A program made the translations under genes and the position numbers. 64,000 nt of DNA from Brevundimonas vitisensis (GTDB taxonomy: Bacteria; Pseudomonadota; Alphaproteobacteria; Caulobacterales; Caulobacteraceae): contig NZ_CP067977.1 in assembly GCF_016656965.1 (NCBI RefSeq), positions 186,001 through 250,000 on the forward strand, read 5' to 3'. A model generated the notes under the pieces. It did no database searches, was not told the origin of the DNA, and was given only the letters and a program-made list of their open reading frames with translations. This document shows positions 17,943 to 25,762 of the stretch, one piece after another. Positions within the stretch are counted from its first letter, which is position 1; each line of letters starts with the position of its first letter.

Positions 17943-19454
17943 CTATGCCTTGATCAACACCGAACGGCGCAGGAAGGCCGGGATGTCGTCGTCGCCGAAC
18001 GGCTTGGCCGTGGTCTTGGGCGCAGGTGCTCGGTCGGCATTCGATCCGCGACGGCCGGACTGGCGCAGCGCGGTCTCCTGCACAGGACGGGCGGGCTTGG
18101 TCGGCCGGGCCGCCGGCTCGGCGGCGATCGGTGGTGCCGCGGAAGCCGTTTCTGCCGTCTCGACCACGGCGGGGGCGGTTTCGGCGCGGTTGCGGTTACG
18201 GCCCGAACGCCCCCGGGCAGGACGGGCGTCGGCGCGCGTCTCTTCGGAGCTGTCGGCGATCTTCGGCACGTCGGGGCTGCGGCCGTCCTCGCGCTTGGCG
18301 GCAGGCTTGGCTCCACCCAGGTCGGCAGCGTCCAGCACCAGCTCCTCTGGAGCCATCTTGATCAGCTTCAGCACCTTATCCAGGGCCTTGTCGTCGTTCG
18401 GCGTGACGATCATGAAGGTCTGGCCCAGCTTTCCGGCCCGGCCCGTGCGCCCGATGCGGTGCACATAGTCGTCGGCGTGATGGGCGACGTCATAGTTGAA
18501 GACGTGGCTGACATCCGGAATGTCGAGACCGCGCGCCGCAACGTCGGAGGCGACGAGAAGCTTCAGTTCCCCAGCCCGAAAGGCCGCCAGGGTCTTGGTC
18601 CGCAGGGACTGATCCAGGTCGCCGTGGATCGGCGCGGCGTCGAAGCCGTGCTGCTTGAGCGACTTGGCGACCACATCGACCTCGCTCTTGCGATTGCAGA
18701 AGACGATGCCGTTGCGGACGTCGGCCCGCCCGATCAGGGCTCGCAAGGCGGCCCGCTTGGTCTTGGGGTCGGAGGTGGGCAGCCGGACCAGATACTGGGT
18801 GATGGTTTCGGCCGTCATGGCCGGGCGCGAGGCCTCGATCCGCGTCGGATCCTTCAGGAACTGGGTGGTCAGACGCGTGATCTCTGGCGGCATGGTCGCC
18901 GAGAAGAACAGGGTCTGCCGCTTGGGCGGCGTCAGTTTGAAGATGCGTTCGATATCGGGGATGAACCCCATGTCCAACATGCGGTCGGCCTCATCGACGA
19001 CCATCAGCTCAACGCCCGTCAGGAGCATCTTGCCGCGCTCGAACAGGTCCAGCAGACGGCCCGGGGTGGCGATGAGGACGTCGACGCCCTTGTTCAAGGC
19101 CGCAACCTGATCGCCCATGGATACGCCGCCGATGAGAAGCACCCAGCTCAGCTTGGTGCCCTTGGCGTACTTCTCGAAGCTCATGGCCACCTGGTCGGCC
19201 AGTTCGCGGGTAGGGGCCAGGACCAGGGCGCGGGGCATACGGGCCCGGGCGCGGCCTTTGGCGAGAAGCTCGACCAGGGGAAGGGTAAAGGCCGCCGTCT
19301 TGCCGGTGCCGGTCTGGGCAATGCCGAGAACGTCGCGCCCGGCAAGTGCCACGGGAATGGCCTGGGCCTGGATCGGCGTGGCCGTCGTGTAGCCGGTGTC
19401 GGCGACCGCCTGAAGGGTCGTGGGCGAAAGCCCCAGTTGGGAGAATTCTGTCAT
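17943..19454 (-). CDS. rhlE: DEAD-box RNA helicase, RhlE-like
   Basis: A 503-aa ATP-dependent RNA helicase. Motifs in order: FSQLGLSPTTLQAVADTGYT (Q region), AQTGTGKTAAF (motif I), PTRELADQV (Ia), DEADRMLDMGF (II), FSATMP (III), VASDVAARGLDIP (V) and HRIGRTGRAG (VI). The last 130 residues form a low-complexity tail rich in Ala, Arg and Pro, as in other RhlE-type enzymes, likely for RNA contact. It probably acts in RNA turnover and ribosome assembly. Its promoter region lies just left of the transposon insertion. Confidence 0.94.
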   Translation of the reverse strand: MTEFSQLGLSPTTLQAVADTGYTTATPIQAQAIPVALAGRDVLGIAQTGTGKTAAFTLPLVELLAKGRARARMPRALVLAPTRELADQVAMSFEKYAKGTKLSWVLLIGGVSMGDQVAALNKGVDVLIATPGRLLDLFERGKMLLTGVELMVVDEADRMLDMGFIPDIERIFKLTPPKRQTLFFSATMPPEITRLTTQFLKDPTRIEASRPAMTAETITQYLVRLPTSDPKTKRAALRALIGRADVRNGIVFCNRKSEVDVVAKSLKQHGFDAAPIHGDLDQSLRTKTLAAFRAGELKLLVASDVAARGLDIPDVSHVFNYDVAHHADDYVHRIGRTGRAGKLGQTFMIVTPNDDKALDKVLKLIKMAPEELVLDAADLGGAKPAAKREDGRSPDVPKIADSSEETRADARPARGRSGRNRNRAETAPAVVETAETASAAPPIAAEPAARPTKPARPVQETALRQSGRRGSNADRAPAPKTTAKPFGDDDIPAFLRRSVLIKA

Positions 19455-19578
19455 CTAGTCCTGGAAAAGCATTGGGAACGCCAAATACCTGGGCGTCGTA
19501 TCGTCGTCAGCTGCCGGAACCGCCCGATTGGGCGTGGGGGGCGGCGCGCATCGCAGTCCTATCCCGAGCTTGGCGCTG

Positions 19579-19606
19579 CATATAGATGACCCTGCGCCAG
19601 AGTCAA
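19579..19606 (-). promoter_or_regulatory. Putative rhlE promoter beside the insertion site
   Basis: On the minus strand a -35-like TTGACT (19606-19601) and a -10-like TATATG (19584-19579) are 16 bp apart, about 125 bp before the rhlE start. The target duplication of the transposon begins only 8 bp upstream of the -35 box, so the insertion may have replaced upstream control sequence. Confidence 0.5.
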
Positions 19607-19613
19607 CTATTCG

Positions 19614-19621
19614 GTCGGTGG
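19614..19621. repeat. Left target-site duplication
   Basis: The octamer GTCGGTGG directly abuts the left inverted repeat and is repeated exactly at 30125-30132 outside the right inverted repeat, as expected from a transposition event. Confidence 0.9.
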
Positions 19622-19639
19622 GGTGGTGACGCAGTTTGA
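19622..19639 (+). repeat. Left terminal inverted repeat of the transposon
   Basis: Eighteen bases, GGTGGTGACGCAGTTTGA, exactly complementary to 30107-30124. The transposase stop codon lies 58 bp inside it. Confidence 0.9.
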
Positions 19640-19696
19640 ACTTAGGGGTTAGGTATCGTGATCCAAACGATGCCAGGGGATGGGGGTCTGGGTCGT

Positions 19697-20926
19697 CTAG
19701 GGGTAGTAGCCCCGCTTGAAATAGTCCCCCAGGCAGACATTACAAATCGAATGGTCATCGGGCTGTATGGCGACCGATGCGGCGATCGCGTCTTCCAGCG
19801 AATAGTAGGGCATCCAGACCCCCGACGACTTGGCACCGGCCTTGCGGCCCTGGCCGTCGCGGCAAAAAGCGCATTCTGCTTTGTGAACCTTGGTAGATTG
19901 GTGCGTGGTGCTCGAATAAACCCAATGCGACGGGGCCAGCACGACATCGTCGTCCGAAACTTCGATCAGGATCGGCTCGGACGGCGGCTCTTCGCCCTGC
20001 TCGGACTCCACCAGTCGGCGTTCGGCCGTGAAGTCGTCCGCCATCGTGAGCATGTCGGCGACCGACCAGAGCCGCGTTGCAAGGCCGGCCGCGATCGCCG
20101 CCGGGTCCCTCTTGATCCATTGGCGGCTGCGCGTTCCATCGGGCTGAAGGCGAGGCCGCATCGGGCGCGGAATCCAACAGTAGTTGTGACAGACGGCCCA
20201 CATGGCGATGTGCCGCTCGTGGTTCAGCATCGTTTTGGAGAAGGCGTTGGTCTTCCGGTTGAAGCGCCGGTTTCCCATTCGCAGATTCAGATTCTGGCGC
20301 TCGATGTATGACGTGTGGGTGTCTTCGACGCGCCAGTCGCCGGAGCCCTTTTTTCGATTGGCGCCGATGTAGCGTCCGCCCGGCGCCTTGTTCCCGTTCT
20401 TGTCCTGCTTGTCGTATTGCTTCTCCAGGATGCCGTAGTCAGCGTCCGCGCCAAACGCGTTCCTGAAAGCCTTCGTATAGGCCTTCAGGCCATCGGTCGC
20501 GAGGTGCGGCCGAACGACGAACCCGCCGTCCGGGCTCCGTTCCAATTTCCCCGCCACGTTCTTTAGGAACTCGCTGGCGTTGAGAGCGTCCTGATCGCCG
20601 AGGTGGTATTCGAAGATCAGCTTAGAATCCGCGCACATGGCGAGGTAGGTCCAGACACGGCCAGCGCCCTCGGGTGGGTCGATCATGTCCGACAAGTTCT
20701 TTTCCTTCGCCCCAACGAACGAATGCAGTTCGTCGGCTTGGATGTTGGCGATGTGCAGATTCTTGAGCGTCTTCATGTGGGCGATGGCCCAATCACCGAC
20801 TTCGGCGAACAGCTTGGCGACGGTGTTCTGACTGACGTCGAAGATGCGCTCGCAGGAACGCTGCGACATGCCCTCGCACAGGCAATGAAGCATACGAACG
20901 CGCAGGTCCTGTGGCTTCCGGTTCAT
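19697..20926 (-). CDS. IS1-family-like DDE transposase with Cys-rich C-terminal extension
   Basis: The 409-aa enzyme starts MNRKPQDLRVRMLHCLCEG and has a helix-turn-helix (GMSQRSCERIFDVSQNTVAK, about 19-38). Candidate catalytic residues are D65 (QADELHSFVG), D145 (LATDGLKAY) and E209 (TSYIERQNLNLRMGNRRF), arranged as in IS1-like transposases. The final part, about 330-409, is unusual: two CxxC pairs (C352/C355 in HKAECAFCRD and C395/C398 in ICNVCLGD) suggest a zinc-binding extension. It reads toward the left end and is probably the sole transposition protein of the element. A 54-aa ORF overlaps its start. Confidence 0.85.
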   Translation of the reverse strand: MNRKPQDLRVRMLHCLCEGMSQRSCERIFDVSQNTVAKLFAEVGDWAIAHMKTLKNLHIANIQADELHSFVGAKEKNLSDMIDPPEGAGRVWTYLAMCADSKLIFEYHLGDQDALNASEFLKNVAGKLERSPDGGFVVRPHLATDGLKAYTKAFRNAFGADADYGILEKQYDKQDKNGNKAPGGRYIGANRKKGSGDWRVEDTHTSYIERQNLNLRMGNRRFNRKTNAFSKTMLNHERHIAMWAVCHNYCWIPRPMRPRLQPDGTRSRQWIKRDPAAIAAGLATRLWSVADMLTMADDFTAERRLVESEQGEEPPSEPILIEVSDDDVVLAPSHWVYSSTTHQSTKVHKAECAFCRDGQGRKAGAKSSGVWMPYYSLEDAIAASVAIQPDDHSICNVCLGDYFKRGYYP

Positions 20927-21087
20927 GGCGTGGAGCCCGCCCGCGCGATCACGAACGTGTAGAACTCGTCAACTTGGAGGCCGGAGCCTGCGCCTTGACC
21001 GATCGAGGTTGCGACCGGTTCGCTCGACGGTGAACCGACGTCATCCGCTGTCGGCTGGCACAGCGTCTCTTCAGGCGTCCCTTCCAT
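20923..21087 (-). CDS. Small ORF translationally coupled to the transposase
   Basis: A 54-aa ORF begins with ATG at 21087, preceded by a good GGAGG ribosome site at 7-nt spacing, and its stop overlaps the transposase ATG (ATGA). The product is acidic in its first half (MEGTPEETLCQPTADDVGSP) and ends with LQVDEFYTFVIARAG. No family is recognised. IS1 itself has an upstream InsA frame, but this one has no zinc finger or helix-turn-helix, so it is not an obvious InsA equivalent. It could set transposase translation or be a regulator. Confidence 0.55.
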   Translation of the reverse strand: MEGTPEETLCQPTADDVGSPSSEPVATSIGQGAGSGLQVDEFYTFVIARAGSTP

Positions 21088-21155
21088 GCTCCATCCTCCT
21101 CACTCTCGCTCGGGAATGAGGCGACTTCATAAAGCAGCGACATGTCTAGGTCAAC

Positions 21156-21183
21156 GATATATCGGCGTATCACCGTATGTCAA
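21156..21183 (-). promoter_or_regulatory. Putative transposase-operon promoter
   Basis: On the minus strand TTGACA (21183-21178) and TATATC (21161-21156) are 16 bp apart, giving a leader of roughly 65 nt to the small-ORF start. The -35 box is contained in the first of three operator-like repeats. A second possible promoter (TTGACC, 17 bp, TATGAA) lies slightly downstream. Confidence 0.5.
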
Positions 21184-21252
21184 TATTCTTGACGTAGAAC
21201 ACCCTCGAATGTCAGGATTCACGACATAGAGCCGGTGTCACGGTTCGTGACA
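21178..21252. promoter_or_regulatory. Three copies of a 17-bp dyad operator between transposase and arsR
   Basis: The copies are TGTCAATATTCTTGACG (21178-21194), TGTCAGGATTCACGACA (21210-21226) and TGTCACGGTTCGTGACA (21236-21252). They share TGTCA, a central TTC and a final GAC, and each is a full or partial dyad. Centres are 32 and 26 bp apart. Copy 1 contains the putative transposase -35 box and copy 3 ends about 10 bp before the putative arsR -35 box. The ArsR-type product of the next gene is the obvious candidate ligand. Confidence 0.65.
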
Positions 21253-21262
21253 GATGAACACC

Positions 21263-21290
21263 TTGACGAACAACGGATTTTCGGTAGAGT
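21263..21290 (+). promoter_or_regulatory. Putative arsR promoter
   Basis: TTGACG (21263-21268) and TAGAGT (21285-21290) with a 16-bp spacer lie just upstream of the GGAGGAG ribosome site of arsR. This placement rules out the longer start at 21254, which would lie upstream of the promoter. Confidence 0.45.
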
Positions 21291-21322
21291 CCGAAGTTCA
21301 ACGTATCGGAGGAGTCCGAATT

Positions 21323-21640
21323 ATGGATATGGCAGTCGTGATGATGGGCTTCTCGGCCCTTTCGACCGTGTCGCGGGTAGAGATTCTTCGGCTTCTCGCC
21401 AAAGAGGCGCCGCCGGAGGGCATGAAGTCCGGCGACATTGCGAAACGGCTGGGGGTCGCGCAGAACACCCTCTCTACCCAGTTGATGATGCTGTCCCATG
21501 CCCGATTGGTTCAGTATCAGCGGGACGGCCGGTCCATCCTCTATCGCGTGGACCAGGAGAACCTTCAGGCGTTGTCGGACTTCCTTTTGAAGGAATGCGG
21601 TGGCCTGCCGCGCGCCCGACCGACGCGCAAAGCCGCCTAG
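21323..21640 (+). CDS. ArsR-family metal-responsive repressor
   Basis: A 105-aa winged-helix repressor. Visible are STVSRVEILRLLAKEAPPEG, the recognition helix region AKRLGVAQNTLSTQLMMLSH and the wing QYQRDGRSILYRV. A single cysteine remains in the C-terminal LLKECGG, where related arsenic regulators have a cysteine pair, so the inducer is uncertain. The ATG at 21323 is chosen for its GGAGGAG ribosome site 8 nt upstream. It is divergent from the transposase unit and convergent, 5 bp away, with the merR gene. Confidence 0.85.
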   Translation: MDMAVVMMGFSALSTVSRVEILRLLAKEAPPEGMKSGDIAKRLGVAQNTLSTQLMMLSHARLVQYQRDGRSILYRVDQENLQALSDFLLKECGGLPRARPTRKAA

Positions 21641-21645
21641 CCGGG

Positions 21646-22101
21646 TTAGAACTCCGACCTCGTGCCGCCGTGATCGGCGCCACAGCGGTCGTGATCATGT
21701 AGGACCTCGATCACCTTGCAGGCCGAGACGCGCCCACCGGCGCACTCGGCCGTCATCCGGGAGAGTTCGGCCTGAAGGGCCTTCAATCGAGCGATTTTTC
21801 CCGTGACCACCGCGAGGTGGCGGTCGGCGATTGCGTTGGCCTCGCCGCACGGCCGCTCCGGTTCATCGGCTAGGTCCAGCAGCGAGCGGATCGAGTCCAG
21901 GTCGAAGCCCAGGTCACGGGCGTGGCGGACAAACGACAGCCGGCGCAGTGCCGCGTCGTCGTACACGCGGCGATCGCTCGCGGTCCGCTCCGGGGCGGGC
22001 ATGATCCCGATCTGCTCGTAGAAGCGGATGGTGGGGACCTTCACGCCCGTGAGCGCGGCTAATCTCCCGATGCTTCGCGTGGACAGGGAGGTGGAGGCCA
22101 T
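21646..22101 (-). CDS. MerR-family heavy-metal regulator (CadR/PbrR/ZntR type)
   Basis: A 151-aa MerR activator. The N-terminal helix-turn-helix reads SIGRLAALTGVKVPTIRFYE; a long dimerisation helix follows. Metal ligands typical of divalent-ion sensors are one cysteine in ERPCGEAN (about residue 83), one in SACKVIE and a last in HDRC. The start at 22101 (MASTSLSTRS) is preferred to a 49-residue extension across the operator. It faces the CDF transporter across a classic MerR-type promoter. Confidence 0.88.
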   Translation of the reverse strand: MASTSLSTRSIGRLAALTGVKVPTIRFYEQIGIMPAPERTASDRRVYDDAALRRLSFVRHARDLGFDLDSIRSLLDLADEPERPCGEANAIADRHLAVVTGKIARLKALQAELSRMTAECAGGRVSACKVIEVLHDHDRCGADHGGTRSEF

Positions 22102-22118
22102 CTCGTGAAAATAGGCGC

Positions 22119-22140
22119 TTGATCCTCTAGTGGCTAGAGG
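22119..22140 (+). promoter_or_regulatory. MerR-type operator-promoter for the first CDF gene
   Basis: A -35-like TTGATC (22119-22124) runs into a perfect dyad CCTCTAGTGGCTAGAGG (22124-22140). The layout is the same as in zntA and pbrA promoters, where the regulator binds an inverted repeat in an overlong spacer and untwists it when metal is bound. The -10 hexamer, if at about 22144-22149, is weak. Confidence 0.75.
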
Positions 22141-22174
22141 ATGCAGAAGGGTCTCTCCCACTTGGAGGTCGCCC

Positions 22175-22819
22175 GTGAGCCAGCCGATCCTGAATGAGCC
22201 TTCCGCCGGCTGCGGATGCGGCGCCGCCGTCAAGTTTGACGGCGCCACGCCCGCCTATCGCCGCATCCTTTGGTCGGTGATCGCCATCAACGCCCTCGCG
22301 TTCGTGGCGTTGGCCGGGGGCGCCTGGCTGCAAGGTTCGGCGGCGCTGGGGGCGAACGCTCTGGATTTCTTGGCCGACAGCGCGACCTACGCGATCAGCC
22401 TATGGGCTATCGGTCGCTCGACGCGGATCAGGGCGGGCGCGGCCCTGCTGAAGGGCGCGAGCCTCGGGCTGCTCGCCGCCTTCATCCTGGGCTTCGCGAT
22501 CTGGCGCGCCGTGTCGGGGGCGCCGCCGGAGGGGGCCGTCATCTCAGGGCTGGGACTGCTCGGCTTCGTCGCCAACGGCATCGCCGCCCTGCTGCTGGTT
22601 CGCCACCGTGACGGCGACGCCAATGTCCGGTCCGTCTGGCTCTGCACCCGCAACGATCTCATCGAGAGCCTGGTCGTCGCGGCGGCAGGCGGTTTGGTGT
22701 GGATCACCGCTTCGCGCTGGCCCGACCTGATCGCGGGCGTTATCCTGGCCTTGGTCTTCCTTCAGTCGGCCTGGGCGATCGTTCGCCAGTCGCGCGACGA
22801 GTTGAGGCAGGGTTCATGA
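22175..22819 (+). CDS. Short CDF-family cation efflux protein (no C-terminal domain)
   Basis: A 214-aa inner-membrane protein with about six hydrophobic helices. It keeps the CDF metal-site signature D-x3-D in ALDFLADSATY and has RNDLIESL at the second site. The usual cytoplasmic C-terminal domain is missing. The N terminus contains a CGCG motif (PSAGCGCGAAVKF) that may bind metal. GTG 22175 has a GGAGG site 6 nt upstream; a longer frame begins in the operator. The MerR operator upstream implies induction by Zn, Cd or Pb; the substrate itself is inferred. Confidence 0.82.
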   Translation: MSQPILNEPSAGCGCGAAVKFDGATPAYRRILWSVIAINALAFVALAGGAWLQGSAALGANALDFLADSATYAISLWAIGRSTRIRAGAALLKGASLGLLAAFILGFAIWRAVSGAPPEGAVISGLGLLGFVANGIAALLLVRHRDGDANVRSVWLCTRNDLIESLVVAAAGGLVWITASRWPDLIAGVILALVFLQSAWAIVRQSRDELRQGS

Positions 22820-22917
22820 TGGGCCGGTCGGATGAAGCCGCCATGCGACGAAGCGCCCGCGCGCCGTCCGCGCATTGTTTTTCAGCAGGCCGCGTGCTAT
22901 GGAGCAGCGTGGACGCG

Positions 22918-23256
22918 ATGCGGGTCAGACAGGGATTGATGGCGGCGCTGCTCGCGGCGTTCATGTCGTTGTTCGTGCTGACTTCTGCCGTCGATGCTGC
23001 GACTTGCGCCGTGGAACCAGCGGATCATTCCGCCGCTGGGGTGTCGGCCAACCCGACCGATACCGACCCCGGAGACGCTGGCGAAGATCACGCGATCTGC
23101 TCGCACGGCCACTGCCACCACGGAGGCGCACCCCTGCCTTCAGCGCCGCAGCCGGCAGCGGCGGCCGCCCTCTCGACAATGAAGCCGCTCCTGCCGAGTT
23201 CAAAGCCTTTCACGTCCCGAACCCCCAGCGGTCTTAAGCGCCCTCCCAGAGCCTGA
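22918..23256 (+). CDS. Small exported His-rich protein, CzcI-like position
   Basis: A 112-aa protein with a signal peptide (MRVRQGLMAALLAAFMSLFV, cleaved probably near AVDAAT) and a histidine cluster ICSHGHCHHGG, which would bind divalent metal in the periplasm. The rest is Pro/Ala-rich. It lies directly before czcC, as do small periplasmic czc accessory proteins. A coupled start at ATG 22816 (ATGA overlap with the CDF gene) would add 34 residues; a possible promoter (TTGTTT, 17 bp, TATGGA) at about 22876-22904 favours the shorter form. Confidence 0.65.
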   Translation: MRVRQGLMAALLAAFMSLFVLTSAVDAATCAVEPADHSAAGVSANPTDTDPGDAGEDHAICSHGHCHHGGAPLPSAPQPAAAAALSTMKPLLPSSKPFTSRTPSGLKRPPRA

Positions 23257-23313
23257 CGATGCCCCGCGCCTGATGGCGCGCGTCAATCGTCTGGAACCTC
23301 TGGGATATGGAAA

Positions 23314-24567
23314 ATGCCACCCCTCAAATTTTGCCGCTCGCGTCTCGCGATCGGTTGCGCCGTGGTCGCGATGGCGACCGTCGCGATCGGCCCTGCCTGG
23401 GCCGACCCCGTGCCGTCATATGAAGAACTGCTCGCACGCATCGGCCTGACGCCCGGCGCGCTCGAAGCCGACGCCCTGGTCGATGCGGCCGAAGCCCGCG
23501 TTCGTCAGGCGGGCGTCCGGCCTAACCCGGAACTGAGCCTTGAAGCCGAGAACGCGTTCGGGAGCGGCCCCTTCTCCGGCTACGGCAACGCCGAGACCAC
23601 CCTGTCGGTCAGCCAAGACCTGGAACTCTGGGGCCGGCGAAGCGCCAGGGTAGGCGTCGCCCAGGCGGAGGGTAGAACGTCGCTGCTGCGGCGCGACCTC
23701 GCCACGCTGGACGCGGCAGGCAGACTGGCGCTCGCCTATGCCGAAGCCGAGGCGGCCGAGCGGCGACTTCAGTTGGCGCAGGAAGCGCTCGACCTGACGA
23801 TCGCCGACGCGCGGGCGCTGATGATCCTGGTCGAGGAGGGCCGCGAGCCGCTGTTTCGTGGCATCCAGGCCCAGAGCCAAGCGGCGGCGGCGAGAGCCGC
23901 GCTCGACGAGGCCCAGGCCGAACGCGACGCCGCCTTCGCGAGGTTGACCGCCGTGGCGATGCTGCCGAACCCGGTGACCTCCATCGGAGCCAGTCTGCTG
24001 GACCGAGAGCCGCCCGCCGCAATTCCGACTTCTTCGACGTCGCCCGAAGTGCGGGTGGCCGAGGCCGAACGCGCCGCCGCCGAGAGCCGGATCGAAGTTG
24101 AGCGGGTGCGCGCAAGGCCGAACGTTCGCGTCTCGGTCGGCGTGCGTCGTTACGAGGCCGAAGACGCGACCGCCCTGACGTTCGGGGTCAGTATGCCGCT
24201 GCCGCTGTTCGACCGGAACCGAGGCAACTATGACGCCGCCCAGGCCGAGTTTCGGGCCGCCGACGCCCGCGTTATGGCTGCGACACAGACCGCGCAGGCC
24301 GATCTCGCCGGGGCTGAGGCTCGATTGCGATCCGCCAACAGCCGTGTCTGGGCGACCGACGGCGGCGTGACGGCAGCAGAGGAGGCGTATCGCCTCTCCC
24401 GGATTGGCTTTGAGGCCGGACGCATCTCGCAACTCGAACTCAGTTCATCCCGAGCCGCGCTGATCGCGGCCCGCAACGCCGCCGTTGACGCCCGCCTCGC
24501 GCGGGTCCGGGCGGAAGTCGATCTCGCGCGCCTGCAAGGCCGTTTCCCGTTTGGATCATCGAAATGA
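23314..24567 (+). CDS. czcC: CzcC-like outer-membrane channel of metal RND pump
   Basis: A 417-aa TolC-family protein. It has a signal peptide (region LAIGCAVVAMATVAIGPAWA), then two repeats of long alpha helices rich in Ala, Glu and Arg, such as LALAYAEAEAAERRLQLAQE and RLSRIGFEAGRISQLELSSS. Three copies would form the outer-membrane tunnel that takes metal from CzcA/CzcB. The stop overlaps the czcB start by 4 nt. Confidence 0.9.
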   Translation: MPPLKFCRSRLAIGCAVVAMATVAIGPAWADPVPSYEELLARIGLTPGALEADALVDAAEARVRQAGVRPNPELSLEAENAFGSGPFSGYGNAETTLSVSQDLELWGRRSARVGVAQAEGRTSLLRRDLATLDAAGRLALAYAEAEAAERRLQLAQEALDLTIADARALMILVEEGREPLFRGIQAQSQAAAARAALDEAQAERDAAFARLTAVAMLPNPVTSIGASLLDREPPAAIPTSSTSPEVRVAEAERAAAESRIEVERVRARPNVRVSVGVRRYEAEDATALTFGVSMPLPLFDRNRGNYDAAQAEFRAADARVMAATQTAQADLAGAEARLRSANSRVWATDGGVTAAEEAYRLSRIGFEAGRISQLELSSSRAALIAARNAAVDARLARVRAEVDLARLQGRFPFGSSK

Positions 24568-25751
24568 AACGCACCCCCAACATCAACAAGACCTGGCTCA
24601 TGGCCGGGGTCGCCGCCGTCGTCGTGATTGGCGGTGCGGGCCTCTACGCCATGTCACGCTCGCCGGCCGAAGCACCGGACGCGTCAGCCGAAGGAGAACA
24701 TGCCGAAGGTGAAGAAGGTCATGCCGAGGAAGGCGCGGCCGAGGAAGGCGTCGTCCTCCTGACCGAGGCGCAGATCGCCGCCGCGAACATCTCGGTCGTC
24801 GCGGTCACGGGCGGCGGCGGAAGCGAGACCCGTCTTTCCGGGCGCGTCGAGCCGATGGTGGACGCGCGCGCGGCCGTCGCCGCAAGCGTAGGCGGGCGCG
24901 TCGAAAGAGTTCTGGTAGCACCTGGGCAGTCGGTTCGCGCGGGTCAGCCCTTGGCGGTGCTGGTCAGCGGCGATGCCGCTGCCCTGCGCGCCGAGGCGGA
25001 CGCCGCGAACGCGTCGGCGGATGCTGCTCGCCGCGCTTATGAGCGTGACCGTAACTTGGAAGAAGCTGGCGTCGTTGCGCGTCAGGAAGTCGAGACATCG
25101 CGGGCTCAGTCGCTGAGTTCGGACGCCGCCGCACGCGCGGCGCGAGCGCGGGTCTCGGCCGCCGGCTCTCCCAATGCCTCGGGTCGACTCAGCGTCGTCA
25201 GCCCCATCAGCGGGGTTGTAACCAGCGTTCAAGTCGGGCCGGGCGGCTTCGCCGCCCAGGGCGGGGTGATCGCCGAGGTCACCAACCCGGCGCGGGTCGA
25301 GATCATCTTCGCGGCGCCTCCCGCGCTCGCGGCCCAGGTTCGCGCGGGTTCGACCGTGCGCGTGCAGGCACCGGCGGGCGAGTTCGACGCCGTCGTCACT
25401 GGCGTCGCCGCCGATGCAAGCGAAGAAAGCGGTGCAACGATCATACGCGCCCGGCCGACCGGAGGGGGATTGCCGCCCGCAGGATCGGCCGTCTCCGGCG
25501 TTGTGGTCACGGACCAGTCCGCCGGCGGCCTCACGGTCCCGTCCGACGCCGTCCAAACCGTAGAGGGTTCGAACGTGGTGTTTGTGCGCACCGCGACGGG
25601 TTTTCGCGCCGCCCCCGTCCTGGTCGGCCGGCAAGCCGGCGATCGAACCGAAATCCTGAGCGGCCTGACCGGGACCGAGCGCATCGCCGGAACCAACGCC
25701 TTCCTCCTGAAAGCCGAACTCGCCAAGGGCGAGGCCGAGCACGGCCACTAG
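24564..25751 (+). CDS. czcB: CzcB-like periplasmic adaptor
   Basis: A 395-aa membrane-fusion protein with an N-terminal membrane anchor (LMAGVAAVVVIGGAGLYAM). Next is an acidic, histidine-containing linker (SAEGEHAEGEEGHAEEG) that may bind metal, then lipoyl, coiled-coil and beta-barrel parts including GRVERVLVAPGQSVRAGQPL and SPISGVVTSVQVGPGG. It bridges CzcA and CzcC. It is coupled to czcC and followed by czcA after 11 bp. Confidence 0.9.
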   Translation: MKRTPNINKTWLMAGVAAVVVIGGAGLYAMSRSPAEAPDASAEGEHAEGEEGHAEEGAAEEGVVLLTEAQIAAANISVVAVTGGGGSETRLSGRVEPMVDARAAVAASVGGRVERVLVAPGQSVRAGQPLAVLVSGDAAALRAEADAANASADAARRAYERDRNLEEAGVVARQEVETSRAQSLSSDAAARAARARVSAAGSPNASGRLSVVSPISGVVTSVQVGPGGFAAQGGVIAEVTNPARVEIIFAAPPALAAQVRAGSTVRVQAPAGEFDAVVTGVAADASEESGATIIRARPTGGGLPPAGSAVSGVVVTDQSAGGLTVPSDAVQTVEGSNVVFVRTATGFRAAPVLVGRQAGDRTEILSGLTGTERIAGTNAFLLKAELAKGEAEHGH

Positions 25752-25762
25752 GGAGCGACAGC

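Noticed and set aside
17841..19589. 582-aa plus-strand frame across rhlE
   Set aside because: It is antisense to all DEAD-box motifs and shows no domain.
20949..21173. A 74-aa minus-strand frame overlapping the region upstream of the transposase
   Set aside because: It has no good ribosome site, its start overlaps the putative promoter, and the overlapping 54-aa frame has both a strong ribosome site and ATGA coupling to the transposase.
19622..21252. The transposase as a separate small IS next to an unrelated metal island
   Set aside because: No second copy of the 18-bp end was found between the transposase and arsR; the only matching end is at 30107-30124, together with the exact target duplication.
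21254..21322. Longer N terminus for the ArsR-type regulator
   Set aside because: The extra 23 residues would start upstream of the likely promoter; ATG 21323 has a GGAGGAG site and fits the family length.
23416..24432. Long minus-strand frames antisense to czcC, czcB and czcA
   Set aside because: Composition is typical of reversed GC-rich coding DNA (many Arg, His, Gly, Gln); the plus-strand genes are clear family members.
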